This document shows positions 19,801 through 31,781 of a stretch of 64,000 nucleotides of DNA, piece after piece. The number at the start of each line of letters is the position of its first letter. Position 1 is the stretch's first letter. The stretch comes from Edaphochlamys debaryana (Eukaryota; Chlorophyta; Chlorophyceae; Chlamydomonadales). The stretch covers positions 186,001 through 250,000 of the forward strand of contig JAEHOE010000054.1 of NCBI GenBank assembly GCA_016858145.1. Direction: 5' to 3'. The notes beneath the pieces are model-generated. The model saw only the letters and a list, made by a program, of their open reading frames with translations. It did no database searches and was not told the origin of the DNA. The position numbers and the translations under genes were made by a program.

Positions 19801-21451
19801 TTCTTCACCCCTACCTCCCTCACCCCAGCCCCCGCCTACTTATCCCCTACCACCCTCACCTCAACCACCACCATCTCTACCTCTGCCTCCTTCGCCGCTA
19901 CCGCCGCCCTCCCCACCCCCGCCGCCGTCGCCAGCCCCACCACCTTCGCCTCCGCCACCGCCCTCGCCTCCGACTCCGCCCTCGCCTCCCCTGCCATCCT
20001 CACCCCAACCACCGCCGTCTCCTGGCCCGCCGCCTGTCCCGTCCTCGCCACCCACTCTGCCCCTACCCCCATCGCCCCTCGCACCACCGTCACCGCTCCC
20101 GCCAACCTCGCCTTTCCCTCCGCCTTCGTACCCCTCACCGCCCTCGCCTCAACCACCTCCCGCGTACCCCTCGCCGCCCTCGCCCCAACCGCCGCCCTCG
20201 CCGCCTTCACCGCCCCAGCCCCCTTCACCCCATCCACCAAACCCTCCCCAGCCGCCCCAACCCCCCAAGCCGCCCCAACCCCCGCGCCCGCCCAAGCCTC
20301 CGACGGCACCCCCCAGCCCCCCCAAGCCGCCTGCACCCCCGCGCCCGCCCAAGCCGCCCTTCCCCCCCCGCCGGCCCAAACCGCCGGCACCTTCCCCCAG
20401 CCCGCCCAAGCCCCCTCTTCCTCCCCGCCCGCCCAAGCCGCCTTTTCCCCCGCGCCCGCCCAAACCCCCAGCACCCTTGCCCAGCCCGCCCAAGCCTCCT
20501 CTCCCCCCGCGCCCGCCTAAGCCGCCGCTGCCCCCTCGCCAGCCTAGACCGCCGCAACCGCCAACTCCTCCCACACCGCCGCAGCCCTCTCCCAGCCCGC
20601 CCGTGCCTCCATCGCCTTCGTACCCGCCCACACCGCTGCCGCCCTCCCCAGCGCCCCTCTACCCACCATTTCCCTACCCTCAGCCGCCGGTTTACCCCAG
20701 TCCACCCCCTCCCGCCCACCCCGCCCCGGTCAACCCTCCCTGCTCTGTGTGCTTTGAGTGGCAGCTGACGATGCCACCAGGACAGAAGCCCGTCAACTGG
20801 TTTGACCAACAGGGTCGCTGCGACTTTGGGAGAAGCTCGATCGAGTATCTCCTCGCGCCGTACGATCAAGTGGGCGTGATCTTGAACGGATTTGGATCGG
20901 TTTTGTGCGAGGGATCCAGTCTCACGGTGAGTCACTCCCGCAGACCGACAGGGCGTGTGGGATCATGCCATGCCATGCTGTGGGCCCGACTGGGACCCCT
21001 CACAGTAGCACCTGCATGAGCGCATGGGAAGCCAATGCACCCTTTAACCGAGTACACTCCCACCCTGCTCCGCAACGTCAACACCCCCAGACCTGCATCA
21101 CGCTCGCGTCCATGGCTGACGGCCAAGCCATGTCGGAGGATCTGAACTCCTTTGCTGACCTGGCGATCTTGCCGTACGGCCAGGTGGGTTTCCACCACGG
21201 GGATGGGCCACTGGCCGGCTATGACTCATCTCCGGGCTGCGCCGTACTGCGCCGTACCTCGTTGTGGTCCACCGGTCACTCTCCATTTGCCAACCCTCCA
21301 CTTCCTTTCACTTCCCGCCTGCCGTCTACCCCCACAGGACGAGGCCGGCTGCCCCTCACGTCTCCTCAGAGGCGCCTCGTTCAGTGTGGCCTCAGACAGC
21401 CCCACATGCGTTGCCCTGGACATCCAGCAATTCGCGGGCGAGGGCTGCTGA
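13850..21451 (+). CDS. Pherophorin-like hydroxyproline-rich cell-wall glycoprotein
   Basis: Eleven exons, phases consistent: 13850-13928, 14201-14427, 14800-14919, 16248-16342, 17089-17200, 17418-17532, 17716-17806, 18122-18215, 18479-20926, 21091-21183, 21338-21451; 1,195 residues. An optional 54-base exon, 13983-14036, would keep phase. Signal peptide MRRGTLLAALLAAGVAAVLP, cut near ATSA. An N-terminal Cys domain follows (CNTCLAW). A pherophorin domain comes next, with CNKASPSVFSLSPRLLP, TFCVGV, ICFVL and GRCCT. Then a rod of about 730 residues of PPSPPP-type repeats (about 330-1060), a hydroxyproline O-glycosylation substrate. A C-terminal Cys domain (CSVCFEW to GEGC) is homologous to the N-terminal one. 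The open frame chosen for exon 9 joins both ends, but within 18,961-19,413 the Pro-rich code moves to other frames (see findings). Extracellular matrix role by family. Confidence 0.88.
16581..16686 (+). repeat. GC-rich minisatellite in pherophorin intron 4
   Basis: Imperfect tandem copies of GAGGGCGGGTGGAGGGCAGC and shortened variants, about four units. Confidence 0.7.
18014..18069 (-). repeat. Copy of the exon 8 start plus reverse intron element, pherophorin intron 7
   Basis: 18,014-18,045 repeats the first about 31 bases of exon 8 (18,122-18,152), including GGCGCGGCTCCAGC. The reverse element core ACACGCGTCGGCAAAACACC follows at 18,048, then the C-rich tract and true acceptor. Same architecture as phosphatase intron 7. 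Confidence 0.8.
18245..18268 (+). repeat. Forward intron element, pherophorin intron 8
   Basis: GTGTTTTGCCGGACGCGTCC, 30 bases after the exon 8 donor. It is complementary to the reverse copy upstream of the same exon. Confidence 0.65.
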
Positions 21452-22665
21452 TCCCCTGTACGGAACCGCTCTCGGACTTTGAGACGCCTCAGAGCGCCCA
21501 GTAGCGCGAGGGCGCTGGTTCTTATCAGCGTTTCAAGGCAGCTACAGGCGGGTTTATGACTGCTGCATGCGATGCCCCAATGGGTGCATCACTCTCCTTC
21601 TGAAACAAGCAACTTGATCACCCGATTTGAGAGGCAGCCGGGAGAGGGCTCCGCCCCACAGCCAAGCCCCGCTAGGGATGCAAGAGATGGGTCGATGGGG
21701 GCTGGAAACCCTCGGAGACAGGGCTTGCTGGCTCTGTTGAAGAGAAGCTTACATAGGACATGGGTTATTAAACCAAATGCAGGATGTCAAGGTGGCGGAT
21801 TAAGATGTTTGGGGGGGTGCTCTCTAGCTTAGGCAGACCAGCTCCGGGGTACTGTTCCTAGCACATAGGTAGGCACCGTAGGCTAGCGTGCGTTGCGTGA
21901 TTTCCCAACGCTTGACGCGTGTGTTGTTCATCGTTCTCGTGTGTGCGGATTGGGGCCCCGGGTTTGGAGGCGATGGTGAAACTTGGGTTGTCGTAGAAGT
22001 GAGGGGCACATACCGGTACGGGAGCCCCCTGCCAGTTCTCCTGCCATTGATTACCGCCGCCGTAAGGCGGCGTGCGGGGGCAACTGGCAGAGGAGCGGGC
22101 CTGACAGGGGCCCCTGCCTTGGGGAGGGGCGGGGCAGAGGGTGTGCGGGTCACGTGACCGAGGCAGGGGCACTGCATGAACTATGGAACAAATGACTGGC
22201 GGATGACGAGGGACGGAGGTGAGATGATATGCCGTACATTGAGGTGAACGGGCGGTTAGGGGGCGGTCGACGGTTGAAGACGGAGCGCATACACGAGGGT
22301 CCTCTGGGCGCTGGCCGAAAGCTGCCGAGGCTTGGGGCTTGGGCCTGCTTGCTTGAGCAAACGCCCGGGTGGAAGGGAGCTCGTTTAACCAACGAAAGAG
22401 AAAGCGTCATGGGCGCAACGCGGGGACAGGCCGCTGCGTGTGAAAGGGACGGGGGATGCTGTGCTCGCAAGCACGGGGGACGGGGGTGGGAACCAGCTGT
22501 CGGGCGGGATGCGGGACATGTGCTTTCGACAGCTCCGCCTGCTCCGGGCTCCAAAGCAATCCACCTGTCATACAGTACTTCACGCTTCCGTCGCAAAGGT
22601 CCTTCCGCAAGCATGCTACGCATCACGCTCTGAGGAGCTTTCGGTCTTGACAATTGTACTCGATT
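21452..22665 (+). other. Intergenic region, pherophorin 3' flank and GT90 promoter
   Basis: 1.2 kb with no supported gene. It holds one hairpin-forming inverted repeat (22,029-22,090). Short open frames here have no codon bias or splice support. Confidence 0.5.
22029..22090. repeat. Nested inverted repeat (hairpin)
   Basis: Outer arms CTGCCAGTT (22,029-22,037) and AACTGGCAG (22,082-22,090) are perfect complements. An inner palindrome, CCGCCGCCGTAAGGCGGCG, lies between them. It could be a small foldback element or a 3'-UTR hairpin. Confidence 0.6.
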
Positions 22666-25600
22666 ATGGCGACTTCGCTTCTGCTGCTTGTTGCTGCGGC
22701 ATTACTAATAGTGCTTTCAGCTGATGCAGTAGTACTTCCCGAAGGAGAAATCACCGCAGTCCCAATCGATGATGCAGAACTCTGCGCGCGTACCGATGCG
22801 GATATGGCTAGGCTTTACGAAGACAACTTGGAACAGGTGCGAGAGCTTGGGTTGCGCAACAGCCCGGCCGCGTGCACCCTTTTGTACACCCGGACTGGAG
22901 CCTTCTGCACCCCAACGTCCCCCGTGCTGCCCTCCTAAGAACTCCCGCAAGTCGGGTGTAACGGTTCAGCTTCCAGCGCCTCTCATTACTGCAAAGCCCG
23001 TGCTCCGCGTTGGGGGGCTCGGAGGGAGTGCCTATCATATGGAGGCCTGGTCCGGCTCCTCGTCAGCAGTAGCAACAGCCCCTGCCCCTGCAGCCCCCTC
23101 GCATGCCCCTGGCTTGCGCCCTCCCACATACAACCCTACCACCCAGCCCTCCCTCAGACCTTACTGTCCGGAGCGGCACCTCTTGCATGCCCTGCTTACA
23201 CCCGTGTCCCCACAAGGCAATCGCTCACCTCCCCTTCCCTCTGCTATCCTCCGCCCGCCCCTCATTGCCCCACCCCTCGTCCAGGACCTGGCTTTCTGGA
23301 GGTGCGCCGCGGGAGCGGGACAGGCACGGACCTGGAGAGGGGCATTTGTCGGGAATGGTCGCGAGAGCGGGACAAGAAAGGAGCGGGTGCAGCAGCGCAA
23401 CTCGGGAAGGGCCTTCAACGGGCACGGGAGGGGTAACGGGGCCGGGAACGGGCAGGCCCACGGGCAGGCCCCTGCCGGGTGGCTGACTGGAGCAAGACGA
23501 TGCGATCAAGCCTTGTGACGGAGGGGCAGGCACGAAGGTGGAGAAGGACCCTCAAGGCGACGAACAGGGGCTGTGTGGCTGCTTTCTGGGTCGCCTGCTC
23601 TGTGGGGGCCTGCCGCAACGCTGCCCTGAGCAGGACCGGCGTACGGGTGGTCACCACCCCTGCCACCTGCGGGGGCTGGCGGTTGCAAGCCGAACGAGCG
23701 GGTTGACTGATGCCCAGAGTTGTGTTCCGCGGCGAGCTGTGCGAAGGCAGCCAGCCCCAGCCCCAGCTTGTCATTGCCCCTCCAAGCATGGACGCACCTT
23801 AATAGCCCGCACCTGCCCGTTACACGACTTACGCCCGGCCCCCAGGCGCAAGCTCAAGGGCGGCAAGCTGAGCATCAAGGACCTCCTGACCACGTTCGAT
23901 AACTACATGTCACGCACGCAGCAGGGGGACCCCAACTGGATCAGGTGTGTGTGTGTAGGGGGGGGGTTGTACGGCTCGTGCATCGCCGAGCGGCTTGGCG
24001 GCGGCGTCGGTTGACCCATGCATGGGCCCGATACACCTCACTGCGTACGGCTTTGGTTGTGCGGCTTTGATTGCTTTCCCATGCCCTTCGTCCGGCTTCG
24101 CGGGCGGTGGCCTGAGCCCGGCTTTTGTGCCCGGCCACCGATGCAGTCGCGCCCCGGCCATTGAGTCTGTGGCTCCCCGCCCCGCCACACTCGCGGCCCC
24201 AATACTGTTCACTCAACCATCATTCATCCACCCCCCCTTGCTTCCCAAACCCTCGACCCGCAGTTCATCCAACAGCGTCGTCCTCATCAAGGTGCGGTCA
24301 GCGGCGGGCGCAGGGAGAGACGGGGTCGGGGGTCAGGCAGGAACTGGGCGGGCAGCGACGTCGTCCTGGTCAGGTGGTGGGGGCAGAGAAGGGTGGGGCC
24401 GGTCAGCAACCCCGCACACCCTGGGGCCGCGCCAGAGCTGGGAGTCAGGATGCGGTCTTTCCCAGAGTCTGGGGGTCAGAGAAAGAGAAAAGAAGAAGAC
24501 TCTGGTCAGGGGCCTGGGCCTGAGCCTGGGCCTGGCCACACCTGCGGGTTCTGGGGGCAAGGCAAGTGGGCCTTCGTGGGGCTTCTGCGGGTGGTGGAGC
24601 ACCGAAGCAAAGGGGAGGGTCCGGGGCAGTCCATGCAGCAGGGGCCAATGGTGCTGGCAGCTGTACGGCAGCAGCCGTACGACAGGCGTACGGCAGGGCT
24701 CCAGGGGCGCAGCGCATGGCGCCATGGCCGTGTCGTGCCGGGCCCTTCGTCGCTTTTACAGCGAGCGATGACCCACCCCTGTTCTGCGCCCACACCCTCC
24801 CCTGGCCTGCGTTCATCACCTTACTGCCTCTTGCGCTTGCCGCACCCGCCGCCCGCCCTCTTCAACCGCTGTGCAGGATAACAAGTGGTGGGGGCCCGTG
24901 GCGGGCAGGGGGCGCCAGGGGGGTGTCGGGAGCTATTCAAGCCCGCCGTACAAACGGCAGTTATAGTTCACAGCTACAACATGGCTGGCCGTCTCATCTA
25001 TGTGGAACGATGCGCGGCAGTCTGCCCTCAGGCGCCGGTGCCGTGTACCCTTCTATCAGTCTCCTATCAGTCGATGGTCCCTTGCAAGCGACTCAACCCC
25101 CGCCCCCATCCCGCCCCGCAGGTATGCGCCCTTCCGGCCCTTCGAGTACGACACCAACTGCACGAAGCAGGTAGGTGACGCTTAGGCGTTGGGGTTAACG
25201 GTTAGGCTGTCAGTGGGTGCTGAAGTTGGGAGGCTGGGCGACGAAGCGACTGTGTGCTGTCCCACTACGCTCGGGTTCAATCCAAGCACGCACCCTCGCA
25301 CCAAGCCACCCGCCCACCAACCCACCCACTCGCTCACGCCCCCCTTGCAGGACACGTTTTGCGACCCCCGCATCATGCAAAACCAGTGGTGGGTGGGGCG
25401 GGACTGCGGGGGCAGCAGAACGATGCACAGCGACGACGTCGGCGGCGTTGGTTGGTTGATGTGTGCGCTCTGGGCTGTCCCTGCGATGCGCCGATGACAT
25501 GGCCCTTGCGCGCCCCTAACCCCATTTTCCTCGTTGCACTTCCGCACTGTCTGGCCCTCACACGTCCGATCGCACCCCTCTCAAATCTTAGGGATTCTGC

Positions 25601-28600
25601 CTGTGAATGGCAGTCCGTTGGTTGCGGCGCGCCGCACACGCCAAGCCGACGACTCAACTCGCGCTTGAACCACCCCGCCTCTCCCGCCCTTTCGCCCCGC
25701 TCGCTACCATGCTTGCAGGGCGTTTGACCGGTGGACCCGGAAGCTGGGAATCAAGTTCCCTGACGTCATCTTCTTCCATGACACGGGCGACGCAGGTGAG
25801 TAATGCACGAGCTGCCGTGTGTTTGGGTTGGAGCGGGCGGGTGGGTTTGGCGAAGGCAGAGACGTGCGGGGACGTGGGTGCGGGGATGAGGGAGCTTGTT
25901 TGGAAAGGGTCACAGATAGGAGCGGGCCCAGAGCATTCAGACAGTTAGTTGGTCCCTGCAGTTGGTCTCTGCTCAAGCCCAAACCCCCCTTTCACCGGCT
26001 GGGCCCTCGCTCCTCCCTCAGGCGCATGCCTGGGTGGCGAGCACACCTGCCCAGGTGAGGCCCGTGTAAGGCCCGGCGGAGGCCCAGGCAAGGGCTGCAA
26101 AAGGCCCCAGGGAGGCCCACATGACCCCCGGGGAGAGTCTGATGAGGACTTGTGAGGTCCACGGAGGGCAAACCAGAGTCAGAGCCCATTGGCGGCACGC
26201 CTTATGGTGCGTTTTGGTGCCTTTTGGTGCCTTCTGGGGCAAACCTGTGCCCCCGCCCGCCCGCCCCCCCTCGCTGCCCTGCACCCCGCCGCGGCCCTAC
26301 CTACGGCGCCCTCCGCCCCACTCAGCGCCTGTGTTCACGTGAGTCCGTTCGGCTGTTGTGTTCTTGGGGTCTTAGGGGCCTTGGGACATAGTGGCACGGC
26401 AAGGCTTGATGACAACAGCATAAGGGAAGTATGGCGTTTGCAGAGTTATATGCCCTTGCCCGTCGAGCTTGTATGTCACGCACTTGTCTGTACGCCGTGC
26501 CGTACGCATGCGCTCGCAGGTACTTCAAGCAGAGGGACGATCCCACCTTCACGGAGCGATGGGGCACGGGGAAGATGCCGTACCCTGTGCCGCAGTGAGT
26601 AACGTGGCATGCAGTCATCTCGACAGCCCCTGTCCGACCGTACTCGGCACCCCACCCCACGCCCTTGTGGGCTGCCTCGTCTTCATTCTGTCCGCGGCTA
26701 CCGCCAGATGCTGCGTTCGCCATTCTATCCTTTCCTGACTGTTCGAAGGGTGGCCTGCCCGCCCGTCCAACCGCCCCCCACTTGTGACATGCGTGCCCCG
26801 ACACCCTCCCCGCGTGCTGGCGTGCTGTGCCGTACACGCAGTCGCCGTACAATTCTGATGCCCAGCGCCTACATGGACGTGAATCGGGTGAGCGCTGCGG
26901 TTGGGCTACGGGCAGAAATTTACTACGGGGGAGTGCCCCGGTGGAGGCTGGCGCAAGGTCGTGTTTGCTGGGTCGACAGTCATGTCGTACGCAGCGCACG
27001 GGCGGGCCGCACGGGCGGGACGGGCCGGGCTGCCAATGTATGTTTCGCTGGTCAACGCAAGCCGCCGACGCACGTGCTCCCGAAGGACGGGATCGGCAGT
27101 GCAATCTGAGACGTGGGGGTGCGCTTCACCCCGTCCACCCGGCCATAAACCGTGCGTGCGAGTGCTGCCAACTCATAGTTACGGCTCTGACCCGACCGCT
27201 GCTCCCGCCCCCGCAGGACGGTTGGCCCAACTACACGCCCATGCCTCTGTACCGCTTCCCGTTTGAGAAGAAGGCAAGTGCGCGCACACCCAAGGGGTGG
27301 TTTACAGGTGACGGGGCTCGTCGGGGTTCGGGTCGAACCCCGCGCGAACCCCGGAGCGCACGTGGACGCCCCCTACCGGCATCTAAACATGCAACGATGA
27401 TCGGGACTTTGAATCTTCATTGAGATCTTGGGGTCGGGGTGGAGACCGTCGCCCTTACTTGGTGCTGCTGCCGTACGGCTCATGGTGTGTCGTACCATAC
27501 GTGCCGTACCTTGGGGGAGAGATAGTCGCGCACGCCGGCACCTTGACATGTATGTAGCTTGGATCGGTGAGAATACCATCCGCTATCTAGCGCTCGCTGC
27601 ACCCCCGCGGGCGGCCGGCGGCCGGCTGTGCTGGGTGCTGCACCACGCAGACCCGCCCGCCGTGTCGGCTCGTGATCATGTGTCGTACCTTGCCTTGCAC
27701 GCCGTGCCGTACGCAGGTGCCCAAGGCGATCTTCCGAGGGGCCGGGTGCGTGGTCTGGCGGGGCTGGTTGCGTGCGCTCGCACACCTCGAGACCTCACTC
27801 GAGCGACTCTTGAGCACCCTTCGATACCGGAAGCTTTGTACGCACACGCCATGGGCATGCACAAGGGCGTCCTTTCAACTTTATTCTAAACCCAGTCAAC
27901 CTGCGTCGTTTCTCCCACTAAACGCCCCTCCACACACACGACTTCCTGCCCCCGCTTGCCTCAGCTGGTGTCCCACCTGGCACCACCCCCGCTTCGTGTT
28001 CTGTGCGCGCTGGCACCTAGCGGACAACCTCACTCACGTCCACCCCCAACAAATCGATGCGGTCAAGGACGGTGGGCCGGGGCTGAGTGTGCGGACGTCG
28101 AGGCTTGTTGGGGGGAGGTGCAGACGCTGTGAAGGGGGGGCGGGGGAGGTGCAGCCCCATGCGCCATTAGTCCTGTCCCGACCTGACCGACCACCAGCCA
28201 CCTTCCAACCAACCAACCAACCAACCAACCACCAACAGGCGGCAAAAAGGAGTACCTCAGCATCAAGGACCACGTCAAGTTCAAGTTCGTCGTGGCGGCG
28301 GACGGTGCGTGGGGGAGGGGGGCAGGGAGCGCCTCGGGGGGTGCCCGGGTCATCAGGGCCAGGAGGGCAGCCCTGGGTCCCCTCGCCGCAGCCCCGCCTC
28401 GCGCCCCCCTGCGCGCCCGCTCCTGCCCTGCCCGATTCCGCACACCGCTCACCACCCCATCTCCTCTCTTCCTCCCTCCCTCCCCCCCCCCAGGCACTGG
28501 CCCCAGCAACCGCTTCTCCAAGCTGCTGCACCTGGACTCGCTGGTGCTCAAGGAGGACTCGCCCTTCCTGGCGCACTTCTACAGATCGGTGGGGGGGAGG

Positions 28601-30209
28601 GAGGGGAGGGCTCGGTGGCGGGGGTGGGTGTGTTGCTTGGCGGGAGGAAGCGGGGCTCACATCGGTAGTGGGGACAAGGAGAGGAGCGGGGGAGGGGAGG
28701 GGACTGGCCAGAGGGGCCCCTCCCCCTTGCGTTGTCTCCAGGCCACTAGGCGACGTCCCCTGCCCCTTGCCCTCCCGCTCCCCCTCTCTGTCCCCTGTCA
28801 CCCGTCAGGTGCACCCCTGGCAGCACTACGTCCCCATCTTTGCGGTGAACGAGAACGACACCCTCACCATGGTGGAGCACTTCAACCGTGAGGGAGGGGG
28901 GCAGGGGGGGAGAGGCTTAGGGTGCAGACATAGGACCGTCAGGGGGGGGAGGGGGGCCCACTCACCATGGTGGAGCACTTCAACCGTGAGGGAGGGGGGC
29001 AGGGGGGGAGAGGCTTAGGGCGCAGACATAGACCCGTCAGGGGGGAGGGAGGGGGGCCCACTCACCATGGTGGAGCACTTCAACCGTGAGGGAGGGGGGC
29101 AGGGGGGGGAGAGGCTTAGGGCGCAGACATAGACCCGTCAGGGGGGAGGGAGGGGGGCCCACTCACCATGGTGGAGCACTTCAACCGTGAGGGAGGGGGG
29201 CAGGGGGGGAGAGGCTTAGGGCGCAGACATAGACCCGTCAGGGGGGGGGAAGGGGGGCCCACTCACCATGGTGGAGCACTTCAACCGTGAGGGAGGGGGG
29301 CAGGGGGGGAAGAGGCTTAGGGCGCAGACTTAGACCCGTCAGGGGGGGGGGGAGGGGGGCACACTCACCATGGTGGAGCACTTCAACCGTGAGGGAGGGG
29401 GGCAGGGGGGGGAGAGGCTTAGGGCGCAGACATAGACCCGTCAGGGGGGGGGGAAGGGGGGCCCACTCACCATGGTGGAGCACTTCAACCGTGAGGGAGG
29501 GGGGCAGGGGGAAGGGGGGCAGACATGGACTTGTAGGGGGGGGAGGGAGAAGGGGGCAGGTCCCCACCTCTTGGTGCAAGGGGCACGACTGACAGGCCGT
29601 CGAGCTCACCTGGACGGAGCGAGCCCCGAGCCCTCCAAACATGTTCGCAAGTTCGCATTCACCCCTTGCCTCGACCACTCGGCGGTATGTACCTCTTCAA
29701 GCTGCTTCGAAAAACTCCCCCTCCGCTCCCCACCCATCCTGCTGTCACCCAGACCCTGACCGCGAGTACGAGTACGCGCGCATCGTGGATAACGCCAACA
29801 AGTTCGCGGCCAAGTACCTGTGCGACCGAGCTCTGGGGCTCTACTTCAGGAAGAGCCTCGAGGTGGGCTTGGATGGGCTTGCTTCAGTGGGGGTGGACCC
29901 CCTGCCGCGAAACCGCAGCGCCGCAGGGGCCAGACCCCAGCCCCTGCGCTCTCTGGACTCTAACCCCCCTCCCTTTCCCTCCCTTTCCCTCCCTCTCCCC
30001 CTCTCTCTCCCCTCTCCCCTCTCCTCCCTCTCCCCCCCCTCCCCCCCCAGGAGTACAAGGCCCTGTTCGAGGACATGCAGGGCTTCATCGACTCCACCGT
30101 GTGGCCCCTGGTGCAGGCCAAGCGGCAGCTGGGGATAGACTACCACCAGTCCATAGCGCCCTTCCAGCCCATGTTCGGGCGCAGGGCGAGGCACGCCAGC
30201 GAGCTCTGA
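22666..30209 (+). CDS. GT90 (CAP10-domain) glycosyltransferase, secretory pathway
   Basis: Twenty exons, phases consistent, 452 residues: 22666-22836, 23285-23301, 23846-23944, 24264-24291, 24877-24887, 25122-25170, 25351-25388, 25719-25795, 26022-26054, 26326-26338, 26520-26594, 26842-26887, 27217-27273, 27717-27745, 27965-28071, 28239-28304, 28494-28588, 28809-28887, 29753-29862, 30051-30209. Signal peptide or anchor MATSLLLLVAAALLIVLSAD. The CAP10 domain features are KAIFRGAG, a later KFKFVVAADGTGPSNRFSK, LDSLVLKE, HPWQHYVPIF, a helix with YARIVDNANKFAAKYL and a C-terminal EYKALF. CAP10 proteins are family 90 glycosyltransferases that use UDP-sugars in the ER/Golgi (for example protein O-glucosyl- or xylosyltransferases); acceptor and sugar cannot be told here. 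Exons of 11, 13 and 17 bases are fixed by phase but less certain. The intron after 27273 begins GC. The intron after 28887 is a minisatellite. Confidence 0.85.
28863..29535 (+). repeat. About 100-bp minisatellite repeating an exon 3' edge and its splice donor
   Basis: Seven copies start at 28,863 (the exon), 28,961, 29,061, 29,162, 29,262, 29,364 and 29,466. Each contains CACCATGGTGGAGCACTTCA plus the ACC|GTGAGG donor, then a G-rich segment with GGCTTAGGGCGCAGAC. Only the first lies in the accepted exon 18. Confidence 0.95.
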
Positions 30210-31781
30210 GCACCCCGTTTGCCAAAGAGGATGGCTGGCGGCTGGAGTGCATGTGCTTGCCCTGGTTGGGGGCTTCATGTTGGTTGTGGTGAAGTGGAGG
30301 CGGAGACCAGGGGGGGTCTCTGGCGGCTGGCGGCTGGTGGGGGTGCGGCTGGTGTGTTTCGGGTTGAGCTCGTTCTTACACGTCCAGCCGCGATAGATAG
30401 AGGCTTCCTCGGGCCGCATTGCACTGCATGGCACCCCATTGCACTGCATTGCACACAGCTCTGACGTGTGACGTAAGGTACGGCTGGGTGCGGCAAGAGC
30501 GAACCTAACGGTAGATCAGGCGGGGTCGAATTTGCGAGGAGGATACTGCGTGTGTGAGCGGGGGAATGGGGGATGGGGATAGCGGCGGCATCGGTTGGGT
30601 GGCGGGTCAGGGCCGAGAGTACTGGGGGCATGCGCGCGCTGCTGGTCGGCGGTTTGCTAGCTGCTGGGTTAGTTAGGCGGTTAGGCATAGGAGGATGGGC
30701 CCTGTCTCCGCCCCTGCAGTCCCTGCGGGCCTGGGTCACGCTGGTGCAAGCGGCGCAGGGACTGCGGACATGAGGCAACCAAGGTGTGTGTTGCTTCAGA
30801 GGGCAGGAGGGTCGGTGTAGCGAGGAGGACGGGGTGGCGGCGCCGGTTGCTAGTCGCCAAGCGGAGGAGCTGGCTGGTCGGGGACCTTGTGATGCACCTT
30901 GGTATATGCCATGCATGCATGATGCAGGGCATGATGGGGGCGGCCAGGGAAGCACTGAGTTGGGGGCTCTGCCGCTCTGCCTTGGTGGGGGACGGTGCAG
31001 GAGTGGAAGGACAAGGCAGGGCCGGCCCTTGCGCAGAGGCGCTGGGCGTGTGCGACCCACGCCCCGCGCCACAAACACAACGGACAACCTTGCGGCTGTC
31101 GAGTGCTAGCAGTCAGAAGTCTCAGAACTCATCAGAAGGACTCTGTAACTCAATCCAGATTGACTTGACGCGGACGAACACCGTTCGCCCCCATTGGTCT
31201 TGCACAAGGCCCGTTCGGGAGTTCACGGCGGATTTTGCTCTTGTCCGCGTAACAACAACACATACCGCATCCTCGCCTGACATGAATTCAGGAGGATATC
31301 GCTCGAGGGATGAATGTGCACACGTCTGGAAACCGGCGGCCCCCCAGCCCAAACCGATCTCCGAACCTGCAACCTTGCAGCCCCCACGCTCGCTTCGCAT
31401 GCCACCCCCACCCCCCGCCCCTCAACATGCAGCAGGCACCCCGCGCCCATCGCGCACCCTCCTACAATTCCACACAAGCATCTGACAAGCGGGAGTCATC
31501 CACTTCTAGCACACACCTCACCACACGGGGCAACTCGCCCGCGCAGGACTAAACGGGGGCGGGCGGCTTGCTTGCAGCAGCCCCTCTTGCCTTACCAGCC
31601 TCCCCCGCAGCAGCTGGCCCCCGTTGCACGTGCCTCCCCACCTCGTGACGACGTCAGTGCCCCCTACGAATGTACGAATGTACGAATGCACTCCGTTTAT
31701 AGATAGGCACCCTGGCGCGGTCATGCTCAAATGCAATGTATCGTGACTGTCAGCGCCCCCTGCACCTTGCTAATTACGCCT
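30210..31781. other. Intergenic region between convergent GT90 and SGNH genes
   Basis: About 1.6 kb without a supported gene. Contains ATTGCACTGC-type direct repeats near 30,418-30,460 and an 8-bp tandem repeat at 31,665-31,688. Confidence 0.5.
31665..31688 (+). repeat. Three tandem copies of TACGAATG
   Basis: Perfect 8-bp repeat, three units, about 95 bases beyond the stop of the minus-strand SGNH-like gene. Confidence 0.85.

Noticed and set aside
17818..20520. 900-codon open frame overlapping the pherophorin rod
   Set aside because: C-rich repeats are open in several frames. This frame ends at a stop before the C-terminal Cys domain and does not join the upstream exons in phase; the frame used reads through into CSVCFEW.
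19836..20631. Gly/Ala-rich minus-strand frames opposite the proline rod
   Set aside because: Expected complement of CCN codons (GGN/GCN); no independent support.
25258..25290. GGTTCAATCC resembling a tRNA T-arm
   Set aside because: No acceptor stem or anticodon arm can be folded around it; it lies in a GT90 intron.
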